Of a stretch of 64,000 nucleotides of DNA, positions 40,765 through 53,960 are shown piece after piece. Source of the stretch: Ursus arctos (lineage: Eukaryota > Chordata > Mammalia > Carnivora > Ursidae); assembly GCF_023065955.2 (NCBI RefSeq), contig NW_026623067.1, positions 55,188,444 through 55,252,443 on the forward strand. Direction: 5' to 3'. Below the pieces are notes generated by a model. It made no database searches. It had not been told where the DNA came from and was given only the letters and a program-made list of their open reading frames with translations. A program made the translations under genes and the position numbers. The first letter of the stretch is position 1. Each line of letters begins with the position of its first letter.

Positions 40765-40940
40765 TTTCCCACTTACTGCTGGCAGGACTTGGGCTAATAT
40801 GCTTAACTCTTCTTAGCCACATTTTTTTTTTATCTGTAAAATGGGGATAATTAGAATATTTCACAAGGTTGCACGGGTGAAATGAGATGAGGCACAGGAA
40901 GCACTGAGCACGGTTTCCAGTACCAAGCATTTAATACGTG
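40765..40940 (+). repeat. MIR SINE, + orientation
   Basis: 'acttgggctaatatgcttaac', 'atctgtaaaatggggataat', 'gggtgaaatgagatga' and 'agcactgagcacggtt' follow MIR order. A degenerate AGT/GTA trinucleotide tract follows it at about 40944-41020. Confidence 0.8.
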
Positions 40941-40943
40941 AAA

Positions 40944-41020
40944 AGTAGCAGTAGTAGAAGCAGCAGTGTCGTCGTGCCGGTGGTAGTAGTGGCAGTCCTT
41001 GCAGTGGGGGTAGTAGTAAT
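40944..41020 (+). repeat. Degenerate (GTA/AGT)n trinucleotide tract
   Basis: Imperfect AGT, AGC and GTA units just after the MIR. In one frame it gives serine then valine runs, which explains an otherwise odd open frame there. Confidence 0.75.
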
Positions 41021-41470
41021 ATATTCTGTTCCTCTCCTAGCACAGTGTAAACAGCTGTGTCCTCTTGAATATGGCCAGTGCGGAAGAGCTTTGTTGTGGA
41101 TGTCAGGGGAACTGGGTGCCAATCATCAGCCTGAACTTAACAACTTAACGAGTTGTGGCCCACGTGACCCCTCTCCCCGCACCCAGCCGTACACAGGTGC
41201 ACAGAGGTGAGGGCCTCCGCTGCTCATCTCTCTCTTTCGGGTTCTAACTAGGTATGATATCAGAGCTGATTCGATTTGATAGCTAGACCCTCCGAGTCAG
41301 TCTCGCCATCTGCACGACACGTGCTTAGATATTGGGCTTCTGGGATCTGGTGTAAGACCAGCCCCTGAAGCTCAGGGCATTTCGGGAACAAGTGTGAAGT
41401 ATGCCGGTTAACTGTTGGGATTCTCTCCCCCACGGTGATCTGGGTTTTCCTTCTGTGACTGGTGGGCTCA

Positions 41471-41625
41471 GCCTCAGTCCTTGCTACTCAAAGTGTGTTC
41501 CCGGGACCAGCAACATGGGCCTCACCTAGGCGCTTGCTGGATGTGCAGAATCTTCTGGCCGCCCCAGATCCCAATCAGGTTATTAATATGCACAGTAAAG
41601 TTTAGAAAGCACTGCCCTTGTGAAT
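41471..41625 (+). repeat. MER5A-like hAT-Charlie element, + orientation
   Basis: 'gctactcaaagtgtgttccc', 'gaccagcaacatgggcctca' and the end 'taaagtttagaaagcactg' match the known layout of MER5A. Small non-autonomous DNA transposon, diverged. Confidence 0.7.
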
Positions 41626-41730
41626 ATGCTGATGCTCAGAAGGTGTTTGCTAAGTCCCCGTAGAATTGTACTTGACATTGATTTTTTTTCTAGACTCGCA
41701 GTTCCTTTGCTTTCTTTACGTGTAGTGTAT

Positions 41731-42118
41731 TGACGTTTTGGTCGCCTTGGGCTGCTATGACAAAATACCATAGGCGGAGTGGCTTAAACAGGGGGCATTT
41801 ATTTGTTCATCCCAGTTCACGTGGCCAGACGTCTGAGGTCCAGGAGCCAGCAAGGTTGGGTTCTAGTGAGGGCTCTTCCCTGGCTTACACAAAGTCGCCC
41901 TCTGTTCCTGCACTCACGTGGCAGAGAGAGAAATGGAAAGTTTTCTAGAGTCTTAGAAGGACACTCATTCCATCGTGATGGCCCCATCCTCATGACCTCA
42001 GTTAAACTTAATTACCTCTCAAAAATCCTGTCTCCACGTACTGTCATAATGGAAGTTAAAGCTTCATCGTAGGGACTGGGGGGGGGGTGGTGTGCATGAA
42101 GCAGTTCAGTCCACAGCA
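41731..42118 (-). mobile_element. MaLR (MLT1-type) solitary LTR, - orientation
   Basis: Reads as the reverse complement of a MaLR LTR: 'gggctgctatgacaaaatacc', 'gagtggcttaaacag', then 'ccccatcctcatgacctcag', ending in 'ttcagtccacagca'. Old retroviral-like LTR with no internal coding sequence beside it. Confidence 0.75.
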
Positions 42119-42778
42119 ACCGATTTCTACAGCCTACTTTGAAATACGTCACCAAAAGTAAGATGGATTGATGGACGAAACGGATAAACGGGGCTTGTAG
42201 AATCTAGGATGAGAATATATGGGCATTCACTGTACAATTCCGTCAACTTTGGGGTATGTTTTAAAATGTCAGTGAAAAAGCCCAGCTCTCTCTCTAGTTA
42301 CTAGAATGGAATCTGGTAGTTCTTTTCTGATTTCCATCCAGGCTTTGTGAAGAAGCCGGGTCCGCCCAGGTGGGCGAATCTGCCTCTTTAGCAGTCCCTC
42401 CCTCTTCTGGCACTTGCTCCTGGGTCCTTCAGCGTCCTGCTGTCAGTCACGTAGTGAGGGGCCAGCCGAGATCCAGATGCTCCCATGGCACCAGTCACGT
42501 GTCTCCAGTTTCTGTCTCACTTCTGTGCCTTCCCAATCCAGTGGATCTTTAATTCTCGAGAGCTAGGGGCTTCTTGGGTTACATTGGAAGACCCTGTTTA
42601 TTACTCTGAAGCATTTTTAACATGATATTTTTATATGTTTGTGAAATGTGTTATCAGAGACCAGTGGGAGAGAAGCGAGTGCCTCTGCGGGTTCCTGGGA
42701 GCCCCTGCCTCCCTCTTGTTCCTGAAGGGGTTCTCATTGCTTTCTCTTTATGGTGTTAATGATCTGCATGGAAAAAGA

Positions 42779-42995
42779 TTTTTTTTTAATAATAATTTTT
42801 TATTTTGTTATGTTAGTCACCATACGGTACATCCCTGGTTTTTGATGCAATGCTCCATGATTCATCAGTTGCGTATAACACCCAGCGCACCATGCAATAC
42901 GTGCCCTCCTTACTACCCGTCACCGGCCTATCCCAGTCCCCACCCCCCTCCCCTCTGAGGCCCTCAGTTTGTGTCCTAGAGTCCATTTGGTGGTA
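42779..42995 (-). mobile_element. L1 LINE 3' end, carnivore type, - orientation (5'-truncated)
   Basis: Contains 'attttgttatgttagtcacc', 'tgatgcaatgctccatgatt', 'gcgtataacacccagcgcac' and 'gtgccctccttactacccgt', the reversed 3' end of carnivore L1. Only about 215 bp remain, with no L1 open frame. I saw no clear target-site duplication. Confidence 0.8.
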
Positions 42996-43271
42996 AGGGA
43001 CTAGGTGCTGCCTTGTACTTGGGGGAAGTGCAGGAGCTAACGTTACCAGGTAGCTGCACTTGAGCCTCCGGAGAGCACCCTGGCTGCTCGCTGGTGGGAT
43101 GGAGCATCAAATATTTGTGTGTTACACAACACCATTGTCATAGTTTCCCTTTAAACTAGGGAGACCGGAGGAAATTCTGGCAGACTTCTCACAGGTTTCT
43201 TTCCTTACTGGAACTTGTCGGCTCAGGGGGAGAAGAACAGGTACAAGCCAAACTTCAGGACACTGTTCACA

Positions 43272-43395
43272 AGCTTTGCGACCTTGACGCAATGACTAAC
43301 TTCCATAAGGCTCAACTTCCTCGCCTTTTGAGTCGGGGTAACAAGGGGACGGTAATCTTTGGACTGCTAGGAATAAAAACTGAAAGCATGTCTTA
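43272..43395 (+). repeat. MIR fragment, + orientation
   Basis: 'ttgcgaccttgacgcaatga', 'ataaggctcaacttcctcg' and a 'ggggacggtaatct' part fit the MIR middle. Diverged. Confidence 0.55.
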
Positions 43396-44407
43396 GTGTG
43401 GGGGTGTGGCTCCTAACTGATGTGCAGCGGTCGGTATTCATTCGACAAACGGTCAGGCACCCGCTGTGCTGTGTCCCATGATTTTTCTCTTCTTTCCTTC
43501 CCTTTTGGGGCTTTTCAGTCACGTTTCACATGAAATCTTTCTAAGCCAACAGACCAAAAGACCCACTTCCCTTATAAATCGCTAGCCCCCTAAGTCCCAG
43601 GGACTCACCTATAAGTTATTTTGTGGGGTGCAAAAAGGGGAGTCTCTTTCTTCCTCACTTACCTCCTGCTCAGCATTTTAATTTTTTGCTGTACACTGTA
43701 AATTGTGATCTTTAAATCAGACTCCAGTTGGGGCAGTAACAATCACAATTAATTAGTCTAGCCTGTCGAAGGTGAAGTATAGTCTCGCCCGTCAGTGATC
43801 TTTCAACTCTGAGGTTCTAGCTGAGGCCATCCAAAGCACAGCTGTAATGTCTGCTTATGCTTAATAAGATCTTTGCCCGCTGTTTGTTTCCTATACTAGG
43901 CTGTGGTCTAGAAATAAAACGAAATGGGCAGAGATCTCAGATCCCTTTCATTTGTTCCTAAGCTGTGAAGCAGAAGGGATAAGTGGGAGAAGATAAAGAT
44001 ATTAAAGACTAATTAGTTTAGGGTGACTGAAAAGATTTGCAAACTTCCTATTTAAATCTGTTGACATGTCTTTTAATTCCCTCTGACTAGTTATCTCTGA
44101 ACATAATGTAGTTACGGCTGAAGATTTATTTCCACAGGGACTCTACTCCGTTTTTTTCCCCATATTTTTTCTCCTCCCTTCTCAAAAAAAGTACTTGTTT
44201 CCACCAAATTCAGTATCATTCCAACTTCATTTTTCTTTCACATTCAGAAAACTAGTATAACTCAAATAGATTAGTTTTTATAGGGAAAAAGTGCAATATA
44301 TTGAAAATAATGTGGTATTTTAGGTATGACTTCTGAAAAGATAATTGTGTTTATATGTTACAATGAAAGGCAAGATGGAAATGTGCACCCTCTAAGCGTG
44401 CCACCTT

Positions 44408-44615
44408 AAAAAATGTATTGAGGGACGCCTGGGTGGTTCAGTCAGTTAAGCAGCTGCCTTCTGATCAAGTATGATCCCAGGATGGAGCCCTGCATAGGGT
44501 TCCTGCTCTGTGGGAGTCTGCTTCTCCCTCTCCCTTTGTTCCTCCCCACCCCCCCACTGGCTCCTGCTCTCTCTCTCAAATAAATAAACAAACAATGTCT
44601 AAAAAAGTGTACTGA
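44408..44615 (+). mobile_element. CAN-SINE (SINEC), + orientation, with imperfect duplication
   Basis: Element about 44422-44600: gacgcctgggtggttcagtc head, CT-rich middle, caaataaataaac tail. Flanks aaaaaatgtattga (44408-44421) and aaaaaagtgtactga (44601-44615) are a degraded target-site duplication, so this copy is older than the one at 6694. Confidence 0.9.
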
Positions 44616-44754
44616 AAACTCCTTCGGTCTCCATTATAGTACTTTCTGGTCTTAAAATTTGCTATTACAATTAAAAATCTATAATACTGAAAAAGGTTAC
44701 ATAAATAATTGTAAATTCATAACAGCTACCCATTAGTTTGTGCATTCTACGTAC

Positions 44755-44945
44755 TGGACACTATGCCTACCATGTTTATCTGTATTATTCATTTAATCCC
44801 TATTGCATTCATAATTATTCCCATTTTGCAGATGAAGAAACTGAGGTTCAAGTTAATTAACATGTCCAAGAGTACACTCAGTAAGTAGCAAAACCAAGAG
44901 TAAATCCCAGGTCTCTTTGGCTGTAAGTGTGTGCTTTTAATAATT
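44755..44945 (-). repeat. MIR SINE, - orientation
   Basis: 'cccattttgcagatgaagaa' followed by 'actgaggttcaag' is the hallmark reversed MIR core; a 'ccaagagtaaatcccaggtc' segment follows. Confidence 0.8.
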
Positions 44946-45935
44946 GCACCTACTGCTGATTGAACAGGTGTGTCCCAAAGTGAAGGAACCCATCCTGGTT
45001 TTTGGCTTTGTTTTAGTTTTTTAGCCATACCGTCCTTAGCCAGTATTTGTTGGGGTTTTGCCAGGAGAGCTTAAGATGTGTAACTGTCAGGATATTAACC
45101 ATTATGGACATAGGTATGAATGTGCTTATACAGTTTATTTCAGACAAGTATTGGGATCTGTTAGATTTTTGCCCACCAGAATGTACGTTTTTCATTTGAA
45201 ATAATGAGAGAGGTTGTTTCGGACAGAAAGTTTTGATTCAGCAACAGTTCATCAACAAACATCTTGATTTAATACTGACCCACGCCTTGCATATATGCTT
45301 TCTTTTCTGTGTATTTGTATGACATTTTAAAAGGTAAGTGGCAATTTTTCATGTACTTCCAAGCTACTTCCATCGGTAATGAGATACTTGGCTCGGGCCG
45401 TCTCTGGAGTCCAGAATTTCAGCTTAAACTTTCCATTCGTCTCTGCCAGGCACTGACTCTGAAATATCTTTTTTTATGGGGACTGCCTCCAAAAGGTGCA
45501 GCTGTGTGCTGGTTTCATCTTGCACTTTGTAGCGGTGTTGGCACCGTTTAATGTGAGGAATGCCGCTGTCTCCCACACACCACTGGTGCCCCAGGACTGT
45601 TCAGGCCTGTCCGTGTTCGTGGTTTGGGAAGGGTCTGAGTTTGGAGAGAAGGCTCTCTCCTGTTCCATGTGATTGGTTGTCGCCAGGGTTAAGGTAGAAA
45701 AATAGAACTAATGGAAAACGCAGCATCTGATGTGTCATCAAAAATTCTTTCTGCAACCAGGAACACCTAATTCATTGATTCATTGGTGTTCCTATCAGTG
45801 TTGAAGACTGCTTCCTCTTTTGAAACAATATATGTCTTGGCTTCACCACTTCTTGACCCTTCTGCTGTTCTTTCTTGCCTTCTTTCTCCTTAAGTGATAC
45901 TGATGTCTTTTTATGAAAACGGATCCCACTAAGTA

Positions 45936-46184
45936 AAAAACTGATGTTGGACAGGGGCGCCCGGGTGGCTCATTCAGTTAAGCGTCCAACTCTTGATTTC
46001 AGCTCAGGTCATGATCTCAGGGTGGTGGGAACAGGCCTTGCGTGGAGCCCCTTGTCGGGCTCTGGGCTCAGTGGGGAGTCTGCTTCTCTCCTTCTCCCTC
46101 TCCCTGTGTCCCTCCTCTTCTCCCTCTCCCTCTTCTTTCAAATAAATAAATACTTAAAAAAAGGAACAGAAACTGGTGTTGGAC
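45936..46184 (+). mobile_element. CAN-SINE (SINEC), + orientation, with 17-bp duplication
   Basis: Element about 45953-46167: ggggcgcccgggtggctcat head, 'gctcaggtcatgatctcag', CT-rich middle, caaataaataaatac tail. Flanks aaaaactgatgttggac (45936-45952) and agaaactggtgttggac (46168-46184) match at 15 of 17 positions. Confidence 0.93.
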
Positions 46185-47097
46185 TGTAGTAGGCAAATCT
46201 GTGTATTCATCCAGGTTCTGAAGAGTGGACTTGGCTCTTCAGGCATTCACACTGGCTATAGCAGGCTTCAGCCAAAAAGCATTCCTCGTTCAGGTATAAA
46301 AATTTGTCTGAAAGATGAAACCCAGTAAGAATTTATATATAAACTTCATGGGGAACATACTGTGTCATTTTGTGTTTTCTTTGATAGCCACCATATATGA
46401 TCTGTATATCCTGTATTTTTTTTTTAATTCCACTGTTTTAGTTTATTGAAGTATATGATATGGGTGCTTTATCATGGACCTTTCAAAGAACAACTTGCCA
46501 AATTTGGTAGTGCCTAGCAATTGTAATTTCCTTTCGGAATTTCTTAAAATGGGATGTAATGGAATAGGAAATTATTGGCCTTGTGTACTTAATAAAATTA
46601 GAGGAATAGTTGATTTTAGGATTGTTGAAATAATTAATATTTTGCTTTAGAATACTTTTTAGGCTTTTGATGTTGATTGATCCTGTTGCCTGAAGTAGAA
46701 AATGTGAACTTTAAAGACTTCTTGGGTAGGGCTTCATATTCCCTGTGTTTAAATATTTGAAAGGGGAAATGTATTGAATCACAGATTTTATACTAGAGAA
46801 TAGAAAATCCCCGAATTGTTATTTAAAAAATAAGGTCTCTCCTTATAAAACTTTTCTTCTTAAAAAACTCCCATTGCAAAACCTTAGTCAGCTGTAATGA
46901 TCCAGACATTTGAGTAATACAGCTTTTATCAATATTAAAAACTCAGTGGGAAATTCACTAGACCTATTACAAGAAGAGTACCTGTACCCTCTGTAAGTAC
47001 ATCTGGCTGTCTTCTTCGTATTCTCGTGTGCTCTGTGAGAGAAGTTCCGCTGTTGCTGTAGGGACCTGATGGCTGTCACAGTGCTTTTCCAACACTA

Positions 47098-47263
47098 GAT
47101 GTAACAGTTTATTTGTTTTTTTAGAGAGAGAGAGAGAATGAATCCCAAGTAGGCTCCATGCCCAGTGCGGAGCCTGAGGTGGGGCTCAATCTCACAATCC
47201 TGAGATCAAGAATGGGACACTTAACTGACTGAGCCACCCAGGTGCCCCTTGATGTAACCGTTT
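47098..47263 (-). mobile_element. CAN-SINE (SINEC), - orientation, short copy
   Basis: Reversed element about 47111-47250: T-run, agagagagagaga, 'ggggctcaatctcacaatcc', ending 'gactgagccacccaggtgcc'. It is about 140 bp, lacking much of the CT-rich middle. Duplication gatgtaac(a/c)gttt at 47098-47110 and 47251-47263. Confidence 0.9.
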
Positions 47264-47615
47264 TTGAGTGAAATAATGTGGTATTTTGTAGCTCAGGATA
47301 CTGAAGGTAAACTACCATTTTTTTGCCACAGAGACATTGAAAGGACTAAAGAAAGAAGGTTTTACTTTTTTTCTTTTTTCTTCTTCAAGCCAAAGGGAAC
47401 AAACAGAGAGATGGAAACCCTTTTCTGTGTAGTATTTGCCAACCCAGTCATAAAACAACTGCTGGGTGCATATTTCAATCGCAATTAGGTGAAATCTTTA
47501 ATTATCAGTTAATTTAACTTTCGAATTTGCCTGCAGAAATGATGGTGTTGATAAGATTCTGGAAGGAGATAACCCTTTATTAAGTAATACTATTTTCAGT
47601 TGCCAACTTTAAAGA

Positions 47616-47644
47616 TTTTTTTTTTTTAGTTAAAAAAAAAAAAA
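47616..47644 (+). repeat. T12-AGTT-A13 hairpin
   Basis: Twelve Ts, a four-base spacer and thirteen As form a simple inverted repeat in intron 2. Probably slippage-derived. Confidence 0.9.
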
Positions 47645-48634
47645 GGTCTGAGTAATTTCTGGGGACGGGGACAGAGGAACAGGGCATGGTAGTTGGATGA
47701 TTTTTGCGTGGCCATGTGGGACTGTGTATTTACTAGTTAATCTTTAGCTTTTTGTATCTTGGCGTGTGCTAAGTAAGACCTGTAAGTTTGAGAAGGCTAA
47801 GGGGAGACACTACAGTGAATTCTAATTAATATTTCTCTGCCCTTGTTTTCTTCTGTCACATATGCGGATAGGATGATACATATCAGCTTGCTCACTTGTA
47901 GAAGGCATTTATGGGGGAGGACATTTTTGTGAGCTGATCATCTTCTGAGGCAAAAGGAAGTAGTTTATAGTTTATCAGAGGAAATGCAGTGGTATGCTCT
48001 TTCATTTGCAGTTGATCCTTTCTTATTTTACAATGCTTTTAGTGAAATAGACTACATGAAACTTGCAAGACATTTTTATTTTCAGTGCTTTTCAAATATA
48101 TTCCCATTATGACATTTAGACATGGGGGGATGGGGATGTCATTGCTGGTTTTTTTTTTTTTTCAGGGGGTTACCCACCTGAATTTGCTTATCATAATAGC
48201 ATGTCCTAAAACTTAGTACTAACCCAGAATGGATGACTAGCTCCATTCCTGGATTTTCCGATTCTGGGGGTTTGTGGTCATCCCTGGGAATCTGTCTTCC
48301 CAGCAAGTTGTCCAGGTGCTCCATAGGCTCAGGCGGGGATGGGGAACACAGGGGAGACGGCGTTCCCACTCAGCTCCCTGCATCGTGACTATCTAGAAAG
48401 TTAGTTGGAGTGTCTGTCCCTCCTTTATGAAGTCCATACTGTGTTCCGGTGATGTTGCAGCTGGACAGAGTCACCCGGGAAGCTGTGACAGACTTTGCAT
48501 GTCCTGAGCTCAGATGCCGATGAGCCTGATGTCCGGAAGCTCTGTCCCCTTGGATGGCTTTATGGAGGGGTCTTGGTAGCACGGAGCCAGCTCTTTCGTT
48601 TGCTCTTGACAGAATCTGTCCTCGCTCAGGCTGT

Positions 48635-48840
48635 AGGACTGTGCTCTATAATACTGTGGCCACTAGCGCATATAGCTATTTCAGTTTAAATCAATAAAAG
48701 AAAATTCCTTTGCTTGGCTGCATGGCTACATTTCAGGTGCTCTGTAGCCACATGTGGCTAGTTGGCTAGTCACTGCTTTTTTGGATAGCACAGCAAACAG
48801 AGCTTTTCTGTCATCACAGAAAGTTCTAGTGGACAGTGCT
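48635..48840. repeat. hAT-Charlie-type DNA transposon fragment
   Basis: 'gactgtgctctataatactg' near one end and 'gtagccacatgtggctagtt', 'tttggatagcacagc' later are typical of small hAT elements with inverted ends. The exact family (MER3- or Charlie-related) is not certain. Confidence 0.55.
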
Positions 48841-50202
48841 GCTGTGGGATTTTCTTCCCTCATCTAGCTCTTCTCCTTTTATCCTGGGGACCTGAATGGC
48901 CAGTTGAGTTAGGTGGCAAGGTCACATGTGTCTGTCTCTGCCGGGGCATACTGCAGTGTAGAAGGCTCTTAGACTTAGGGTTTAGGGTTTGTAAAGTGAT
49001 ACAAATCATACTTCATTCTCTGAGGTTGACTTTTGTATCATGAATCTCTTTTTCTGTGCTGACTTTTAGTATTAGGAAGATGGGCTTCCTTCGAAATCTT
49101 AACATAATAAATGCCTTGAATCGTACCACTAAAATCTCACTGAAACAAAATTCAATATTTAATCTTTCTGAAATTATATGAACAATTCCTAGATAAGAGT
49201 GCACAGTAATGAACCTTAAGTGTTGAAAAAGTTACGTGTTGGTGGCTAATGAAAAGGTCACACCTGTAGATAGTTTCATATAGACTATCCTTTAGATGTA
49301 TTTTGCAGTTTGAGAAAAGTGAGGTGAATATATTTAGCTCCCTCTTCTGGTGTATTATGAGATGAATATTTTTACTTGAAATGGTTTCGTGTATTTTTGG
49401 AGTGAGACTACAGTTATAAATGTACTGGTGAAGGCCATTCTTTGTGTGTCATCCATTTCTTCTTGTATCATTGCAGTCAGTAAAACACGGAGAGAAAGCA
49501 TGGAAAAACTGTTGGTGAAAGCATCACATCTCTTAAGATACTCATTGACCAAAACACATGTCAGCAAACAGAGGCTTGGGTGGCAGGTACACAGGGGCTT
49601 AATGTGAACGTCACGGGGCCAGTGATCATTTCCAAGTGCTTGTGTCTAAATATTCTGAAGTTATAACTCCTGTTAATGAACTGTTCAGTAAAATCTGCCC
49701 CATCCTCCTACCTGGACAGTTATTCCTTCATAATGAATTGAATTTAGGTTTCTCGGGTTCCAAGTTCTGCCCCTTAGTGGACCACCCACCCACGTGGGCT
49801 TTGCCTGGCACTGCTGCGGCTCAGTTCATCCAAATTCCTCCTCCCCTGAGCCCCGCCCACCCCACCCCAGCCAGGCGCCTCAGGCCCAGCGGCAACCCCC
49901 AAGGGAAGTCTGCCCTGGGGAGGATGGACCTGGGTCCGAGGCCCTGAGAGGCCAGTTGGGCAGGGAATTCCTGGATTCTAGCTAAGTATTCTGAGTGTGT
50001 CACAGGGGAGAAGCAGGCCTGTCCACTGGGCCCCCAAACCTTAAAGTGCAGGAAGAGGTGCAGCTGGAAGATGGCCAGAGAGGATCCTTCTGAAGGGCAG
50101 GGCCCAGCACCGGGCTCGGTCTTGCTCAGGCCTGAGTTTGCCAGTGTCAGAACTAAATTGTTTTGTATTTAAATTCTCTTCCTTGTTGTCTCATGCATTT
50201 GA

Positions 50203-50927
<725 letters not shown>

Positions 50928-53164
50928 TGAACTTAACCGTGCAGCGTTCTAAGTTTGAAGGAAGCTCGGAAATCACACACAGTTCCCTCCGCCCTATTAT
51001 GGTAACAGTGCAAACCAGCGCTGACCTTTGATGTTTGTCTCCTGAGTTGGGGTGTGTGCATGCCTGCCTGCAGGCATATGGCCTGTCCTCACAGCCAGGA
51101 GCCTCTGGGGCCTGCAGGAGTTGCAGAGGAGAGAAATACCCCCCTTAGGATTTCTCTGGCTCTGCGTATCGACCATCTTTTTCTGACCGTGCAGTTGGCT
51201 ACATCTGATTCATCTGGATCAGCTTAAAAAATATTTATAAGTCTATGTCATTTAACAAATGTCTCTTCTGACCTTTTCCATTTTCCTTTTTTTTTTTTTT
51301 TCAGTCTTCCTTCCTTTCATGCTTATTTGCTTTTTCATGTCATGTTTATATTAAGTAACGTCATGATACTGTTCTATTCAGTGGTGCGCTGGTAAACCCG
51401 ACTCTCAGGGAGGTGGGGGAAGCCTGGTTTGTAGCATTTGCCCATTTCCACGGTGTAAATATGCCTGCCGCGGTCATTTTCAGGCTGCCGGTGTGTTATC
51501 ACTAAACCCCCAACTTGGAAAGAACTGAGCACAGGTGGCCCTTAGGAGCAGGCCAGCTGCAGCACACCGTTGGTGAAATGATATCAATTAATTCAACCTA
51601 GTGGTGCCTTCAGTATTTGTTCCCTCTCTCCTTTTCCAAATGGAATGAAACTACAAATGTGAATAAATGTACTGGCCATCATTCCAGCAACTCATCTTCT
51701 GTATCAACTTGTAGATGCTCTCAGATTCTTCATTCCCTCTCAGAATTTTTCTTTTAGAAAAATCATTCTCTGCCTCACATTCTCGTAATTGAATTTGGAC
51801 GTCTGAAACCAAAAGAACGAAACCTAGTTTGGGAGGAAGCTCTTCTAGACAGGTACTTGTGCAAAGAATGTAGTAAATGAAAATGTGAAGTCGAGGCAGC
51901 TCATGACAATTTCTAGAAAAGATGTTTCTGGGAAAAAAAGATTCTATCTCTATCAGTAAATAGTTTCACCTGAAATGCACCACCCAAATGTTTGAAGTTT
52001 GAAAAAAAATTTTTCAAGCTTTCATTTTTATTTCGTGCATGGAAGCCAGCCTCCCACATGTGCAGGGCATGTGCCCTGGCGGCTGGGTCTCCTGCCTTAC
52101 CCCCAGAGTAGGTCAGTAGGACCTGACTGGCAGAAAACTCAAGGTGAAACACTTGTCCTTTACTTGTCACAGCCTGACCAGAGTGGTAAGGAAACTGAAG
52201 TTTGTCCTTAGCCAGTTGAAATTGAGATACATGTTTTGGTCAGAAAATTGGTCAGACTGAACAACAGTCACAGGAAATGTGTAGACATCAGAGACGATGA
52301 GATGGGAGTTATTTGAGAAATAGTGGTTAAGTTTTTAAATGTGACCGAATACAAATGATGCACTTTAGCTTTAGAAAAAAATCTTCACATCACCTCTGAG
52401 ATGGAATAACTAACCAAAAATCACGTCAGCAATGTATTTTGATAGACAGCTTTTCTTTGCCACTTGAGATGAAAACACACGTAGAAAACTGGTTTCATGT
52501 GGATTCTGTGTGATAAAAGTGAATTTTGTGAGAAGAGAAAGAGTAAACGTTATCTAAATTTAGGAGTGGGTCCTCCAGGACTTTTCATAGCTTGAGGATT
52601 TTTCAATCCATACGAATGTTGTAATACCTTGGAGGAAGCTCAGAGATAAGTCACTTAGACTTGAAAAAAAAAAAAAAAAAGCGAGCAAGCGAGAGAGAGA
52701 ATTCATGGCTTTTAACCAATTGTGAGTTACCAGTGTCTGAAAGGGATGGATGTAGAGGACAACATCCCACTTTTGTCAGCACCCACCCTCCTAAGTTACT
52801 TTGTTTCATCTCCACATTACGCTTTGATAGCAGGATTCGTCACTGCTGCATGCAAAGCTGGGACTTGCACCCACATTGGTCTCACTCCAAAAGCCCATAT
52901 TCTTTTTTTTTTTCCTGCTGTATTGACCTAAAGTGAATTATATCTTTGTTGTCACTTGAATTTTCTCCTGATTTTTTGGTTTCTCTTAACCGGAAGCAAG
53001 CCTTTTCTTTAAAAGTTCTCATTACAAGAAAGAGGAATTCTGTAACTCTGGTGATCGATGCTAACTGGACTGACTGGTGATCATTTGTCACATATGCAAA
53101 TATCAAAGCCTGTTGTTACAATGATAAATAGCGTTATCTGTCAGTTATACCTCACGGGTAAAAA

Positions 53165-53338
53165 TGAGGCTATTTAGCAGCCTCCGCACACCTGTGCTTT
53201 ACTCACTAGATGCCAGACGCGTGGTCCCCAAAGTGTTAACAATCAAAAACGTCCCCAGACATTGCCAGATGTCTCTTAGGAGTGGAGGTTGGGGTAGGGG
53301 TAGGGCAATAAAATGGAAAACCCCAACTGAGAACTACT
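53165..53338 (-). repeat. MER20-like hAT element, - orientation
   Basis: 'atttagcagcctccgcacac', 'cactagatgccagac', 'cccagacattgccagatgtc' and 'aaccccaactgagaactac' follow the reversed MER20 layout. Diverged but clear in order. Confidence 0.75.
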
Positions 53339-53834
53339 AACTTAGGTAGAGATGAGCTGCGGAGGGGACTCCATCCCTTTGGGAGGAGGGGTGACGTGCT
53401 GGAGAGCTTACTAGTTTACCTGTCTTGAGCAGACTCAGTGAAAAGTTGGGGCGTGGAGGGTATAAATCTCCATCCTAGAGCTAAAGATGGTGTAGTTCTT
53501 GCCTAGCTAACCTCAGAAGTCGTCCCATACATGACAGATGTCCTTAGCTCTTGGAGGAGCTCATTAGGATAGTCTGCAGAAAAGGAGACTTGCAGAACAA
53601 AGTCAGGAACTCCAAGGAGCTTCAGAAGTTACATTCAAAAAATAAACAATATACTATGTTATGAGCACTCAGGGATTTGACATAAAGTGAGCTTATCCGG
53701 AGACTAGTCCCAAGGCTTGAAGTAAGGTGATTTTGTTCAAAGGCTTAAGGCTCTTGGGAGTACACCTCATGTGTTAGAGAAGGCTTGGGTGAGTTCACCG
53801 TACTCTGAGGACCTGCTGCAGTTCAGGCCACAAG

Positions 53835-53960
53835 CATTTAGCAAGCACGTCCTATGTGCTGGGCACCGAGGGAAGCAGGAAGAGCCACAGCCCATGCCCT
53901 CGCGGTACTCTCGGTCTAGTAGAGAGACACCTTATTACCATACTGTCTGGGAAGTGGCAC
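53835..53960 (+). repeat. L2/MIR-family fragment
   Basis: 'gcaagcacgtcctatgtgct' followed by 'gggcaccgagggaagcagg' resembles the common ancient 'gagcacctactatgtgccag' segment. Tentative. Confidence 0.45.

Noticed and set aside
40938..41210. Open frame with serine and valine runs
   Set aside because: The runs come from a degenerate trinucleotide tract after a MIR, not from a protein-coding gene.
48977..48991. Telomere-like ttagggtttaggg
   Set aside because: Only about two units; too short to be an interstitial telomeric tract.
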